Below are positions 24,957 through 34,270 of a DNA stretch of 64,000 nt, piece by piece. Within the stretch, counting starts at the first letter, position 1; every line of letters begins with the position of its first letter. The notes below the pieces were generated by a model. The model had not been told where the DNA came from and searched no databases. It was given only the letters and a program-made list of their open reading frames with translations. This DNA is from an uncultured Dorea sp. GTDB taxonomy: Bacteria > Bacillota > Clostridia > Lachnospirales > Lachnospiraceae. The position numbers and the translations under genes are program-made. The DNA lies in the NCBI GenBank assembly GCA_910578455.1, contig CAJTQA010000011.1, positions 15,240 to 79,239 on the forward strand, given 5' to 3'.

Positions 24957-27656
24957 TTGGAGCATTTAAAATTTATCGATGAGCACGGCAGCTTTTCAAT
25001 AAGACAACCGGAAAATACAAGTTATTTGTACTTTCCTCTGGCATCGGAAATGGGTCTGAAGAGCGCCGTAACGCCAAATCTTGGGGGCGATGCCAAGATT
25101 GATCAGGAAACCTTCCTTTTAGAACCAGTAAGTTCTGAAAACTTACATAATAATCGTTCCACCCGTAACTTCTGGCTGTTAATAGACGGCGCAGATGCAT
25201 ATTCAGCTTCTGGAGCGTCCGCTGAGCAGGAAAGCGTCAAATTTACTGCAATGCAGGATGAAAGTGAACTGAAAGCAGGATTTATGTGGCAAACACTGAC
25301 AAGATTGTCCAAAGTCCACCAATTAAAGTCTACGATTACCTCTTTTATTCCAAAAGATTACAATGTAGAAATCATGTATGTAACCGTGCAGAATCATTCG
25401 GAAGTTACGCAGGAATTAACTGCTTATGCCGCGATTCCTATCTATGGGCGCAGTGCAGACAACATCCGCGACCACAGGAATGTCACATCCATGTTACACA
25501 GGATCGATACGAATAAAAACGGAGTCCTTGTCTGCCCCACCATGTCCTTTGATGAAAAAGGGCACCGTCCCAATAAACATATTTATTATGTTATGGGGTG
25601 TATGGGTAATGGCAATGCACCGAAGAGTTTCTATCCCACTGTCGAAGATTTCGTCGGCGAAGGGGGAACCTTTACACATCCCCGCGCCATATATGAAAAA
25701 CACCTTGGGGTTACAGCGCCCGGGCATGCGGCCGGAAAGGAAGCAATGGGCGCCTTCCGCTTTGAAACCGTCTCTCTTGCTCCCGGGGAAAAAGCAGATT
25801 ATATTCTTCTTATTGGCACGGAAGACAATGAAAAAAAGATTCTTGACCTGTTTGAGAAATATAATACCGCCGGCAAAGTGCAAAAGGCTTTTTCGGATAC
25901 AAAATCTTACTGGCAAAATAAAGTAAACGTGAAGTTCCATACGAAGGAAGCGGATTTTGACCATCTAATGAAATGGATCTGCTTTCAGCCGTTCCTCCGC
26001 CGATTATTCGGCTGTTCTTTCCTTCCGCATCATGACTACGGACGGGGCGGCCGTGGATGGAGAGATCTGTGGCAGGATTGTCTTTCTTTGTTGCTGATAG
26101 AACCTGAAAGCGTCAGTCATATGATTACCATGAATTATGGGGGCGTCCGCATTGACGGAACCAACGCAACAATTATCGGAAATGGAGATGGTAATTTCCT
26201 TGCAGATCGAAATGGAATCTCCAGGGTATGGATGGATCATGCACTTTGGCCGTTAATGACTACAAAACTTTATATAGATCAAACAGGAGACGCCCAAATA
26301 CTAAATAAATCTATTTCCTATTTTAAAGATGCTCAGACTATGCGCGGAACTGAGGTTGACGTTCTGTGGAATTCAGAACAGGGAGACAAACAACGTACTG
26401 CCCAAAATGACATCTATACCGGAAGTATTTTAGAGCATCTTCTCATCCAGCAGCTGACTGCATTTTATGAAGTAGGAGACCATAACATCTACCGACTCCG
26501 CGGAGCCGATTGGAACGATGCACTGGATATGGCGTCAGAACACGGCGAAAGTGTTGCCTTTACCTGTGCCTATGCCGGTAACCTGTTGAATCTTGCGTCA
26601 ATGATCCGTCTATTGGACAGCCATTCCTCCACGCATACGGTAGAATTGTTGGAAGAAATAAAGATTTTATTGGAAAACGATGTAAATGTCTTTGACGATA
26701 TCGGAAAAAAGCACAAAATAATAGCCGACTATATGGGTTGCTGCAGACATACCATCAGCGGTAAACGTATCAGCATCTCACTCTCGGCTCTTGCTGTAAA
26801 TCTGATTCAAAAAGCGAATTGGCTCATGGAGCGTCTGAGATCCCAGGAATGGATTGACGGTCCGGGTGAAGAAGGATGGTTTAACAGCTATTATGATAAT
26901 CATGGCCGCGCCGTTGAAGGTTTGTTCAAAAATCATGTGCGTATGATGCTGACCGGGCAAGTCTTTGCTATCATGAGCGGAACTGCGGAAGACAGCCAGA
27001 TTGAAAAGATTACAAGAAGCGCCGATCACTATCTTTATCAAAAAGAAATCGGCGGTTACCGCCTGAATACCGATTTCCATGAACTGAAATTTGATATGGG
27101 GCGTATGTTTGGATTTGCATATGGTGAAAAAGAAAACGGAGCTGTATTCTCCCATATGGCAGTTATGTATGCCAACGCCCTGTATCACAGAGGATTTGTA
27201 AAAGAAGGATGGAAAGCGCTTAAGACACTTGCTGATACAGCCCTGGATTTTAATACCAGCCATATCTATCCGGGGATTCCGGAATATTTCCGTTCTGACG
27301 GACGGGGAATGTACCAGTATCTGACAGGCGCCGCAAGCTGGTTTATGCTGACGATGATTACAGAAGTCTTCGGTGTCCGGGGCGAAGCCGGAGACCTTAT
27401 CCTGTATCCAAAACTTCTGGCCTGCCAGTTTGATGAAAATGCCGCCGCTTCCATTACCATTCCTTTTGCAGGGAAAAATTTTACTATTATTTATAGAAAT
27501 AAAAACGGCAAAGACTTTGGAGCTTATATTATTGATTCTGCTTCATGTGATGGAAATGAACTTGCAGTAAATGAAGATTCTTTTGTTAGTCTTTCCCGGA
27601 ATATGCTTACTGCATTATCAGACGACATGCACACCATCATCATAAATCTGCTGTAA
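24957..27656 (+). CDS. GH94-type beta-glucan/beta-glucoside phosphorylase (laminaribiose or 1,2-beta-oligoglucan phosphorylase-like)
   Basis: This is 899 residues. The N-terminal beta-sandwich (FSIRQPENTSYLYFPLASEMGLKS) is followed by the (alpha/alpha)6 barrel with GRGGRGWRDLWQD near residue 361 and the catalytic-acid segment RGADWNDALDM near 515, then GMYQYLTGAASWF. These fit GH94 inverting phosphorylases, which use phosphate to release glucose 1-phosphate from beta-gluco-oligosaccharides. The length suits laminaribiose phosphorylases; known 1,2-beta-oligoglucan enzymes are longer. TTG 24957 has GAAAGGAG 8 bases upstream. No signal peptide, so cytoplasmic. The second GH94 gene follows 50 bases later. 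Confidence 0.8.
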   Translation: MEHLKFIDEHGSFSIRQPENTSYLYFPLASEMGLKSAVTPNLGGDAKIDQETFLLEPVSSENLHNNRSTRNFWLLIDGADAYSASGASAEQESVKFTAMQDESELKAGFMWQTLTRLSKVHQLKSTITSFIPKDYNVEIMYVTVQNHSEVTQELTAYAAIPIYGRSADNIRDHRNVTSMLHRIDTNKNGVLVCPTMSFDEKGHRPNKHIYYVMGCMGNGNAPKSFYPTVEDFVGEGGTFTHPRAIYEKHLGVTAPGHAAGKEAMGAFRFETVSLAPGEKADYILLIGTEDNEKKILDLFEKYNTAGKVQKAFSDTKSYWQNKVNVKFHTKEADFDHLMKWICFQPFLRRLFGCSFLPHHDYGRGGRGWRDLWQDCLSLLLIEPESVSHMITMNYGGVRIDGTNATIIGNGDGNFLADRNGISRVWMDHALWPLMTTKLYIDQTGDAQILNKSISYFKDAQTMRGTEVDVLWNSEQGDKQRTAQNDIYTGSILEHLLIQQLTAFYEVGDHNIYRLRGADWNDALDMASEHGESVAFTCAYAGNLLNLASMIRLLDSHSSTHTVELLEEIKILLENDVNVFDDIGKKHKIIADYMGCCRHTISGKRISISLSALAVNLIQKANWLMERLRSQEWIDGPGEEGWFNSYYDNHGRAVEGLFKNHVRMMLTGQVFAIMSGTAEDSQIEKITRSADHYLYQKEIGGYRLNTDFHELKFDMGRMFGFAYGEKENGAVFSHMAVMYANALYHRGFVKEGWKALKTLADTALDFNTSHIYPGIPEYFRSDGRGMYQYLTGAASWFMLTMITEVFGVRGEAGDLILYPKLLACQFDENAAASITIPFAGKNFTIIYRNKNGKDFGAYIIDSASCDGNELAVNEDSFVSLSRNMLTALSDDMHTIIINLL

Positions 27657-27706
27657 GCTCCTGAAAAGACGCTTTGATCTTACTATATAAGGAAAGGGAA
27701 AATAAT

Positions 27707-30118
27707 ATGAAATATGGACATTTTGACGACACAGAACGGGAATATGTTATAGAACGGCCGGATACCCCCGCTCCCTGGGTAAACTATCTGGGTTCTCCGG
27801 AATATGGAGCAATTATTTCCAATAATGCAGGCGGTTACAGTTTTGCAAAGTCAGGCGCAAATGGAAGGATTCTGCGTTACATTTTCAACAGCTTTGATCA
27901 GCCCGGCAGATATCTTTACATCCGTGATAACGAGTCTAAGGATTACTGGTCTGCCTCCTGGCAGCCGGTGGGCAAAGACCTTAACAATTATGAAAGTAAA
28001 TGTTATCACGGTATGGGCTATACCAGGATGACCTCCAGTTATGACGGGATCAGCTCGGAAGCCCGCTACTATGTTCCTCTGGGTAAATCCTACGAAGTGT
28101 GGGGACTTTCTGTAACAAATAATTCTACACGTACCAGAAGCCTTACCTTGAGCGGCTATGCCGAATTTACAAATCATAGTAATTATGAGCAGGATCAGGT
28201 GAATCTACAGTATTCTCTGTTCATTACAAAAACATTATTTGAAAAGAACCAGATTATTCAGCAGATTCATGGCAATCTGGACGTCCTGCCAGAAGACGAG
28301 CAAGTAGATGACAAAAATGTAACAGAACGCTTCTTTGGACTTGCAGGCGCTCCAATATCCTCCTATTGCGGGGAAAAAGAACATTTCCTTGGCAGATATC
28401 ACAGCTATAGCAATCCACAGGGAATCCTGTCAGGCGATCTTGGAAATGTAACCAGTTACAACGAAAATTCCTGCGGCGCTCTTTCCTGCAGCGTTACTCT
28501 GGCTCCGGGAGAAACGAAAGACATTGCTTTTTTGCTTGGAACAGGCGGCTTTCATGAATCGTCCGCTCTTCTTGACGCTTATATAAATCCGGCAGAAATG
28601 ATAAATCAGGAATTACTGGAACTGAAAAACTACTGGAATGAAAAATTAAACCGCCTGAAGGTAAATACGCCCAGCCCGGAATTTAACACGATGATAAATA
28701 CTTGGAATGCTTATAACTGCTTCATGACATTTATCTGGTCCCGTGCCGCTTCCTTCATTTACTGCGGTCTTCGCAATGGCTATGGTTACCGTGACACCGT
28801 ACAGGATATACAGGGAATCATTCATCTTGCGCCAGAGATGGCAGCAGAGAAGCTCCGTTTCATGCTCTCGGCACAGGTAAGTAACGGCGGCGGACTTCCC
28901 CTTGTTAAATTCACACACAATCCAGGACATGAGGATACGCCGGATGACGCTTCCTACAGGCAGGAAACCGGCCACCCCGCCTATCGTGCCGATGACGCGC
29001 TGTGGCTTTTTCCAACCGTATACAAATATATTGCCGAGACCGGAAATACGGAATTTCTAAATGAAGTCATACCTTTCGCAGATAAAGGTGAAGCCACTGT
29101 TTACGAACATCTGAAACGTGCGGTTACATTCTCATTTGATCACCTTGGTCCCCACGGTATGCCCGCAGGACTTTATGCGGATTGGAATGACTGCCTTCGT
29201 CTGGGCGCAAACGGAGAGTCCTCATTCGTTGCGATGCAGTTCTACTACGCAATGACTATTTTAAAGCAATTTGCCGGGTACATGAAGGATACGGAATATG
29301 AAAAATACCTCGAAAAAAGACAGGAAGAGACAGGCGATATAATTCAAAAATTATGCTGGGATCAGGATCGCTTTATTCGCGGATATACAGAAGCCGGAGA
29401 TCGGATCGGCGCTGCGAAAGACCCAGAAGCTAATCTGTGGCTGAATCCACAGAGCTGGTCTGTCATCAGCGGACTTGCCGCCGCCGATCAGGCCGATACA
29501 GCGCTTACAAATGTCTATCAACAATTAAATACGGAATATGGAGCCCTTCTGATGAATCCGCCCTATCATGCCAATGCCTTCGACGGCGCTCTTGCCGTCA
29601 TATATAATCAGGGAACAAAAGAGAATGCCGGTATCTTCTCGCAATCTCAGGGCTGGTTGATCCTGGCAGAAGCTCTATGCGGACATGGAGAACGTGCTTT
29701 TACCTATTTTATAGAAAATGCACCTGCCGCTTGGAATAACCAGGCGGAACTCCGTTGTTTGGAACCTTACTGTTACGGACAATTTACAGAAGGACGTGCC
29801 AGCAAACATCACGGACGTTCTCATGTCCACTGGCTAACCGGAACTGCCTCGACCATGATGGTTGGATGTGTGGAGGGGATCCTGGGGCTCCGTCCTGACC
29901 TGAATGGTATAACCCTATCTCCGGCTATTCCAATAAGCTGGACACATTTGGAAATAGAGAAGGATTTTCGCGGAAAACATCTGCATATTCTTATCGAAAA
30001 TCCGAACAAGCGGGAAACCGGTTACGAAAAGCTTATTCTAAATGGCACAGAACTTGACAGTAATTATATCCCGGCCGATTGCCTTAAGGATAGAAATCAT
30101 ATTCAGATGATCCTCTAA
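27707..30118 (+). CDS. GH94 family disaccharide phosphorylase (cellobiose/chitobiose phosphorylase-like)
   Basis: This is 803 residues, the usual length for cellobiose and N,N'-diacetylchitobiose phosphorylases. The N-terminus is typical (MKYGHFDDTEREYVIERPDT, then NAGGYSF). The barrel has RNGYGYRDTVQDIQG near 357 and the catalytic Asp in YADWNDCLRLG near 491. The end has GRSHVHWLTGTASTMM. It should phosphorolyse a beta-linked disaccharide in the cytoplasm to glucose 1-phosphate plus a second sugar. ATG 27707 has AAGGAAAGGG upstream; the longer frame from 27674 does not. Specificity is open: cellobiose, another beta-glucobiose or an aldonic-acid disaccharide are possible. Confidence 0.88.
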   Translation: MKYGHFDDTEREYVIERPDTPAPWVNYLGSPEYGAIISNNAGGYSFAKSGANGRILRYIFNSFDQPGRYLYIRDNESKDYWSASWQPVGKDLNNYESKCYHGMGYTRMTSSYDGISSEARYYVPLGKSYEVWGLSVTNNSTRTRSLTLSGYAEFTNHSNYEQDQVNLQYSLFITKTLFEKNQIIQQIHGNLDVLPEDEQVDDKNVTERFFGLAGAPISSYCGEKEHFLGRYHSYSNPQGILSGDLGNVTSYNENSCGALSCSVTLAPGETKDIAFLLGTGGFHESSALLDAYINPAEMINQELLELKNYWNEKLNRLKVNTPSPEFNTMINTWNAYNCFMTFIWSRAASFIYCGLRNGYGYRDTVQDIQGIIHLAPEMAAEKLRFMLSAQVSNGGGLPLVKFTHNPGHEDTPDDASYRQETGHPAYRADDALWLFPTVYKYIAETGNTEFLNEVIPFADKGEATVYEHLKRAVTFSFDHLGPHGMPAGLYADWNDCLRLGANGESSFVAMQFYYAMTILKQFAGYMKDTEYEKYLEKRQEETGDIIQKLCWDQDRFIRGYTEAGDRIGAAKDPEANLWLNPQSWSVISGLAAADQADTALTNVYQQLNTEYGALLMNPPYHANAFDGALAVIYNQGTKENAGIFSQSQGWLILAEALCGHGERAFTYFIENAPAAWNNQAELRCLEPYCYGQFTEGRASKHHGRSHVHWLTGTASTMMVGCVEGILGLRPDLNGITLSPAIPISWTHLEIEKDFRGKHLHILIENPNKRETGYEKLILNGTELDSNYIPADCLKDRNHIQMIL

Positions 30119-30141
30119 CCTATATAAGCGAATACCCAAAT

Positions 30142-30178
30142 AAAGGACGCAGCATTCTATACACTGCGTCCTTTTATT
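30142..30178. terminator. Bidirectional terminator between the second GH94 gene and araC
   Basis: AAAGGACGCAG pairs with CTGCGTCCTTT across a 12-base loop, with T-rich flanks on both strands. It ends the GH94 operon and the convergent regulator gene. Confidence 0.88.
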
Positions 30179-30196
30179 TATTTTATCTTCTGTTTT

Positions 30197-30946
30197 TTAC
30201 TCAGTATCCCATTGGATTGTATGATTTAGATCCCGGTATTTCTTCGGAGTCATGCCGACATATTCCCGAAATTGTTGTATAAAATGGCTCTGTGAAGAAA
30301 AAGACAAACGGTTTGCAATATCAATCATTGAATATTCACTGTACTGTAACAGATTTTTTGCCATCTCAATTTTATGTCTGCGTATATAAGCGCTGACCGA
30401 ATCACCAGTTTCTTTCTTGAACAATCGAGACAGATAGCTAGCAGATACTCCAAGCTCATCTGCTAAATCTTCAATCGTAATACGTTCTTTTATATGAGAA
30501 TAAATATATTCCTTGCAAACACTGATATGTTTGGAATTCGTATCACTATGGCATATCTTACACATCTTCTCCGTATAATCCAGAACCATAGCGTCATGAA
30601 GGTTCCGTACCCCTTGTACCGTGTGTATGTCATCCAGTCTCTGGATATAAAAATCACTCATTCTGAAAGCCTGTTCTAATTCCATGCCTTTTTGTTTACA
30701 TAGACGAGTAATCATCGCTGTTGTAATAACAAAATGATATTTTAAATTCGTAACCGGATTCCTCGATAACACACCAACTCCGTCGCTGTCCAGAAACCTT
30801 TCTTGCTCACAGTTCTTCCTGACTGCTTCCATGTCGCCGTTGGTTACTGCCTGATAGAATAAAAATTCTTCTGTTGGTTGTCTATGCTCTACTTCATCGA
30901 TATCATCTTCCGCTTCCAAGAGAAGCCATTCATCCTGATATCCCAT
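30197..30946 (-). CDS. AraC family regulator of the beta-glucoside locus
   Basis: This is 249 residues. The C-terminal 100 carry the double helix-turn-helix (RITIEDLADELGVSASYLSRLFKKETGDSVSAYIRRHKIEMAKNLL in shorter blocks, then SMIDIANRLSFSSQSHFIQQF and GMTPKKYRD). The N-terminal domain (PVTNLKYHFVITTAMITRLC) is a helical type found in Lachnospiraceae AraC proteins. It lies beside the GH94 operon. The same operator-like sequence occurs upstream of its own gene and twice in the divergent transport/phosphorylase promoter, so it is the likely activator of the whole locus. Confidence 0.85.
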   Translation of the reverse strand: MGYQDEWLLLEAEDDIDEVEHRQPTEEFLFYQAVTNGDMEAVRKNCEQERFLDSDGVGVLSRNPVTNLKYHFVITTAMITRLCKQKGMELEQAFRMSDFYIQRLDDIHTVQGVRNLHDAMVLDYTEKMCKICHSDTNSKHISVCKEYIYSHIKERITIEDLADELGVSASYLSRLFKKETGDSVSAYIRRHKIEMAKNLLQYSEYSMIDIANRLSFSSQSHFIQQFREYVGMTPKKYRDLNHTIQWDTE

Positions 30947-31361
30947 AGTATTATCCCCTTTCGTATCATTTCTTTCTGATAATCCGAAAAGATTTTATCG
31001 AATCTACGTCTAATTCTTCCTATAATCAAAAATCTTACTAATAATTATAACTATAAAATTCTCATTGAACAATTATAATTTTTCTGTAGAACCTTTTTTA
31101 GACTAAAAGATTATAGTATATTTTTATTTTTTATTATATTACATGAATGAAAAAAATATCAAATTCATGATATTTCTTTATTTATATAATATCCGAAAGC
31201 ATAACGCTTTTAAATACCTACAAACAGATATTTTTTTCGTAATGTCTGATCGGATACATCTCTGCAGATATGCAGTAAAATTATTAACACTAATTCTGCA
31301 TAAAAAATACTGCCGCCATGCGGTTACAATTTTTTTTACAAACTACTTATTGCATTCTTTC
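30947..31361. other. AT-rich intergenic region upstream of araC
   Basis: No gene is seen. It holds the araC promoter and operator (listed separately). On the minus strand beyond the ATPase stop there is a small GC stem (CCGC/GCGG) with a T-run near 31296-31320 that may be the ATPase terminator. Confidence 0.5.
31110..31175 (-). promoter_or_regulatory. araC promoter and self-operator
   Basis: A palindrome AAATATCA-N6-TGATATTT lies at 31154-31175. Its first 18 bases match the operator at 24788 at 16 of 18 positions. On the minus strand a -35-like TATAAT (31133-31138) and a -10 TATAAT (31110-31115) are 17 bases apart, and the palindrome starts 15 bases upstream of the -35. The leader to the start codon is about 160 bases. 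Confidence 0.5.
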
Positions 31362-33377
31362 TTACAACTTTTTTACAAACAGACAACGGATTGCGTTCAG
31401 CACAGCAAGGATCATAACACCTACATCTGCAAAAATCGCCAGATACATATTCGCAATGCCCACAGCCCCTAATGCAAGGCATGCGAATTTTACAACAAGC
31501 GCCATCGTAATATTCTGGTACACAATCCTCAGACACTTCCTTGAAATCTTAATTGCTTTTGCAATCTTGATTGGGTCGTCATCCATTAGGACAATATCCG
31601 CTGCTTCGATTGCCGCATCAGAACCCATCGCTCCCATAGCGATACCAATATCTGCTCTGGAAAGCACTGGCGCGTCATTGATACCGTCACCAACAAATGC
31701 CAATTTTGCCTTGCCCAGTTTCACCCGCAGAAGTTCTTCCACCTTATCCACCTTATCTGCGGGCAGAAGTTCACTGTAAGCTTCGTCAATCCCAAGAAAG
31801 GATGCGACCTGATTTGCCACTTTCTTTGCATCTCCGGTCAGCATGACGGTCTTATCTACTCCCGCTTTCTTCAATTCCGCAATCGCCGCCTTAGAATGAG
31901 GTTTAATAATATCAGAAATCACGATATGACCTGCATATTTCCCATTAATTGCCATGTGGATAATTGTTCCGGTCTGGTGACAGTCCTGATAAGGAATATT
32001 CAAATGCTTCATCAGTTTATCGTTCCCGGCTGCGACCTCCATGCCGTCTACTTTTGCAGTCACACCGTTTCCGCTGATTTCCTGTATATCCGATACACGA
32101 GTCCTGTCAATTTCTCTCCCATATGCCCGCTGTAAACTTTTGCTGATCGGGTGGGAAGATGCGCTCTCTGCAAAAGCAGCATACTCCAACAGTTTTTCAT
32201 TCTCTATGGTGGAATGGTGAATCCCGTTTACTTCAAAGACACCTTTTGTCATAGTTCCGGTTTTGTCAAAAACAACATACTTGGTCTGGGAGAGAATTTC
32301 CAGATAGTTTGAACCCTTCACTAGAATGCCTTCCTTGCTTGCGCCTCCAATGCCTGCAAAGAAACTTAAAGGAATACTGATTACCAGCGCACAAGGGCAG
32401 CTAATCACGAGGAATGTCAATGCCCGGTAAACCCAGACGCCCCAATCAGCAGACGATCCTATAAAAAACATACGGACAACAGGCGGAAGGAACGCCAGTG
32501 CCAACGCCGCATAGCAGACAGCCGGAGTATAGATTTTTGCAAACTTCGAGATAAAATCCTCTGATTTTGATTTACGGGAGCTTGCATTTTCCACCAAATC
32601 CAAAATCTTTGAAACTGTGGATTCCCCAAACTCCTTTGTCGTCTGTATTTTCAATACTCCTGTCATGCTGATACATCCGCTGATTACTTCGTCGCCAACC
32701 TTTGCCTCCCTGGGCAGGCTTTCCCCGGTCAATGCGCTGGTATTCAGGCTGGAAACGCCCTCAACGATAATCCCGTCAATCGGCACTTTTTCTCCCGGCT
32801 GTACAACAATCATGCTGCCAATCCCTACTTCATCTGGATCAGTCTGCTCCAATTTTCCATTTTTCTCTACATTGGCATAATCAGGACGAATGTCCATCAG
32901 GTTGCTGATATTCCGGCGGCTCTTACCAACCGCATATCCCTGAAACCACTCGCCAATCTGATAAAACAGCATAACGGCTATGGCTTCCAGATATTCGCCA
33001 TTCTCATAAATAGCCAATGCCATTGCTCCAATCGTAGCCACTGCCATCAGAAAACTCTCATCAAATACCTGACGATTTTTAATACCCTTTATAGCTTTCC
33101 GTAAAATGTCATACCCGATAATCAGGTAATCAATCAGATAGCACGCAAAACGAAGCCATCTTCCTGCAAACGAGAATAAATACCTATCAACTGTATCAAA
33201 CATCTCCGCGGAAATAAACTGGAGTGCCAGCAAGATTCCGGCACTGAGTAAAATCCGAATCATCATAACCCTTTGCTTTTTTGTCATACCGTCTTTGCGA
33301 CTGCCAACAAAAATAAGAAGCGCGGCAGCCATTATAATGACAACCATAAGCAATATACTTATTACTAATTCCTCCAT
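31362..33377 (-). CDS. Heavy-metal P-type ATPase (Zn/Cd/Pb export type)
   Basis: This is 671 residues. The metal-site helix has SCPCALVISIP near residue 328, the phosphorylation site is DKTGTMTKG near 375, and the hinge is GDGINDAPVLSRADIG. The last helices have the Lys and Asp of the Zn/Cd group (VKFACLALG...IFADVGVMIL). It exports divalent soft metals across the membrane. It lacks an N-terminal HMA domain. A separate HMA protein is encoded just upstream instead. ATG 33377 has AAGGAG upstream, while the 11 extra codons to 33410 do not look native. It is probably repressed by the divergent ArsR protein. Confidence 0.93.
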   Translation of the reverse strand: MEELVISILLMVVIIMAAALLIFVGSRKDGMTKKQRVMMIRILLSAGILLALQFISAEMFDTVDRYLFSFAGRWLRFACYLIDYLIIGYDILRKAIKGIKNRQVFDESFLMAVATIGAMALAIYENGEYLEAIAVMLFYQIGEWFQGYAVGKSRRNISNLMDIRPDYANVEKNGKLEQTDPDEVGIGSMIVVQPGEKVPIDGIIVEGVSSLNTSALTGESLPREAKVGDEVISGCISMTGVLKIQTTKEFGESTVSKILDLVENASSRKSKSEDFISKFAKIYTPAVCYAALALAFLPPVVRMFFIGSSADWGVWVYRALTFLVISCPCALVISIPLSFFAGIGGASKEGILVKGSNYLEILSQTKYVVFDKTGTMTKGVFEVNGIHHSTIENEKLLEYAAFAESASSHPISKSLQRAYGREIDRTRVSDIQEISGNGVTAKVDGMEVAAGNDKLMKHLNIPYQDCHQTGTIIHMAINGKYAGHIVISDIIKPHSKAAIAELKKAGVDKTVMLTGDAKKVANQVASFLGIDEAYSELLPADKVDKVEELLRVKLGKAKLAFVGDGINDAPVLSRADIGIAMGAMGSDAAIEAADIVLMDDDPIKIAKAIKISRKCLRIVYQNITMALVVKFACLALGAVGIANMYLAIFADVGVMILAVLNAIRCLFVKKL

Positions 33378-33425
33378 AAATAAAACTCCTTTCAAAATAT
33401 GCTTAATCATTTAATCGTTGTTGGG

Positions 33426-33470
33426 AAAAATGACACCTTTAAATTGCAGCGGTGCATTTTAAAGGTGTCA
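33426..33470 (-). terminator. Intergenic terminator between the HMA gene and the ATPase
   Basis: TGACACCTTTAAA (33431-33443) and TTTAAAGGTGTCA (33458-33470) form a perfect 13-bp stem. On the minus strand TTTTT follows. It should reduce read-through from the HMA gene into the ATPase. Confidence 0.7.
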
Positions 33471-33492
33471 CTTGGCCATAAGCAGCAACCGT

Positions 33493-33711
33493 TTAAAGGA
33501 ATATTTCACAGTCTGGCTCCACTTTTTTGCAGGCATCCAACACGTTCTTCATAACGTCTTTCGGCTCCGTCCCCTCGTCAAATTCCACTATCATTTTCTG
33601 TGTCATGAAATTAACTGTTGCACCCTGTACACCGCCAGTTTTTCTTGCGGCATCCTCCATGAGATTTGCACAGTTGGCGCAGTCTACCTCGATCTTGTAA
33701 GTTTTCTTCAT
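33493..33711 (-). CDS. Heavy-metal-associated (HMA) domain protein
   Basis: This is 72 residues forming a single ferredoxin-like HMA domain. The metal-binding motif is DCANCANLME (CxxC), followed by QGATVNFMTQKMIVEF. It is the size of a free metallochaperone or a detached N-terminal domain of the ATPase downstream. AAGGAGG precedes the start. It leads the ATPase operon behind the predicted ArsR-controlled promoter. Confidence 0.9.
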   Translation of the reverse strand: MKKTYKIEVDCANCANLMEDAARKTGGVQGATVNFMTQKMIVEFDEGTEPKDVMKNVLDACKKVEPDCEIFL

Positions 33712-33746
33712 TGTAAAGTCCTCCTTATTTTCTGCTTTTCAATTTA

Positions 33747-33808
33747 ATGATTAAGCACTTGTTTAATCATTATAGCCGTAGTATAATATACGCAAAGACA
33801 TACGTCAA
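33747..33808 (-). promoter_or_regulatory. Promoter and palindromic operator of the metal-export operon
   Basis: On the minus strand, -35 TTGACG (33803-33808) and -10 TATACT (33780-33785) are separated by 17 bases. Immediately downstream, at 33747-33770, lies the palindrome ATGATTAA-N8-TTAATCAT. A palindrome over the transcription start is where ArsR/SmtB repressors bind. Confidence 0.7.
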
Positions 33809-33827
33809 CATCCCCATATCATTCATT

Positions 33828-33858
33828 CCCAAATGGGCGAAAAGTATTTCCATTTGGG
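33828..33858. promoter_or_regulatory. Inverted repeat upstream of arsR
   Basis: CCCAAATGG (33828-33836) and CCATTTGGG (33850-33858) are a perfect inverted pair about 35 bases before the arsR start. It could be a second operator or a leader hairpin. Confidence 0.4.
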
Positions 33859-33891
33859 CGAAACGCAACCGAAAAGAAAGGATAAAATAGT

Positions 33892-34260
33892 ATGAATCAT
33901 ATAAAACTGCCACACCAACATGGAGAAGGGCAACAAATCGCACTAATCCAGAAACAATTGGATCATGTAGATTATTTTCAGACCGTATCAGAAGTTTTTA
34001 AACAGCTTGGAGATACCACCAGAATCCGCATTTTCTGGCTCCTCTGTCATCAGGAGGAATGTGTCCTCAACATTTCTGCCATGTTAGATATGTCAAGCCC
34101 CGCTGTGTCCCATCACCTCCGTTCATTGAAGAACAGCGGCCTGATCGTCTGCCGCCGAGAGGGAAAGGAAGTTTACTACCGTGCCGCAGATACGGAACAG
34201 GGACGCCTGCTACATCAAATGATTGAGCAAGTTATGGAAATCACCTGCCCTGAAATGTGA
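33892..34260 (+). CDS. ArsR/SmtB family metal-responsive repressor
   Basis: This is 122 residues. The winged helix-turn-helix is clear (FKQLGDTTRIRIFWLL, then MSSPAVSHHLRSLKNSGLI and REGKEVYY). Candidate metal ligands are the His-rich start (HIKLPHQHGEG), a Cys in EECVLNI and the end ITCPE. It is divergent from the HMA/ATPase operon and should release DNA when Zn or Cd binds. GAAAGGA precedes ATG 33892. Confidence 0.92.
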   Translation: MNHIKLPHQHGEGQQIALIQKQLDHVDYFQTVSEVFKQLGDTTRIRIFWLLCHQEECVLNISAMLDMSSPAVSHHLRSLKNSGLIVCRREGKEVYYRAADTEQGRLLHQMIEQVMEITCPEM

Positions 34261-34270
34261 GGTCTGCCCT

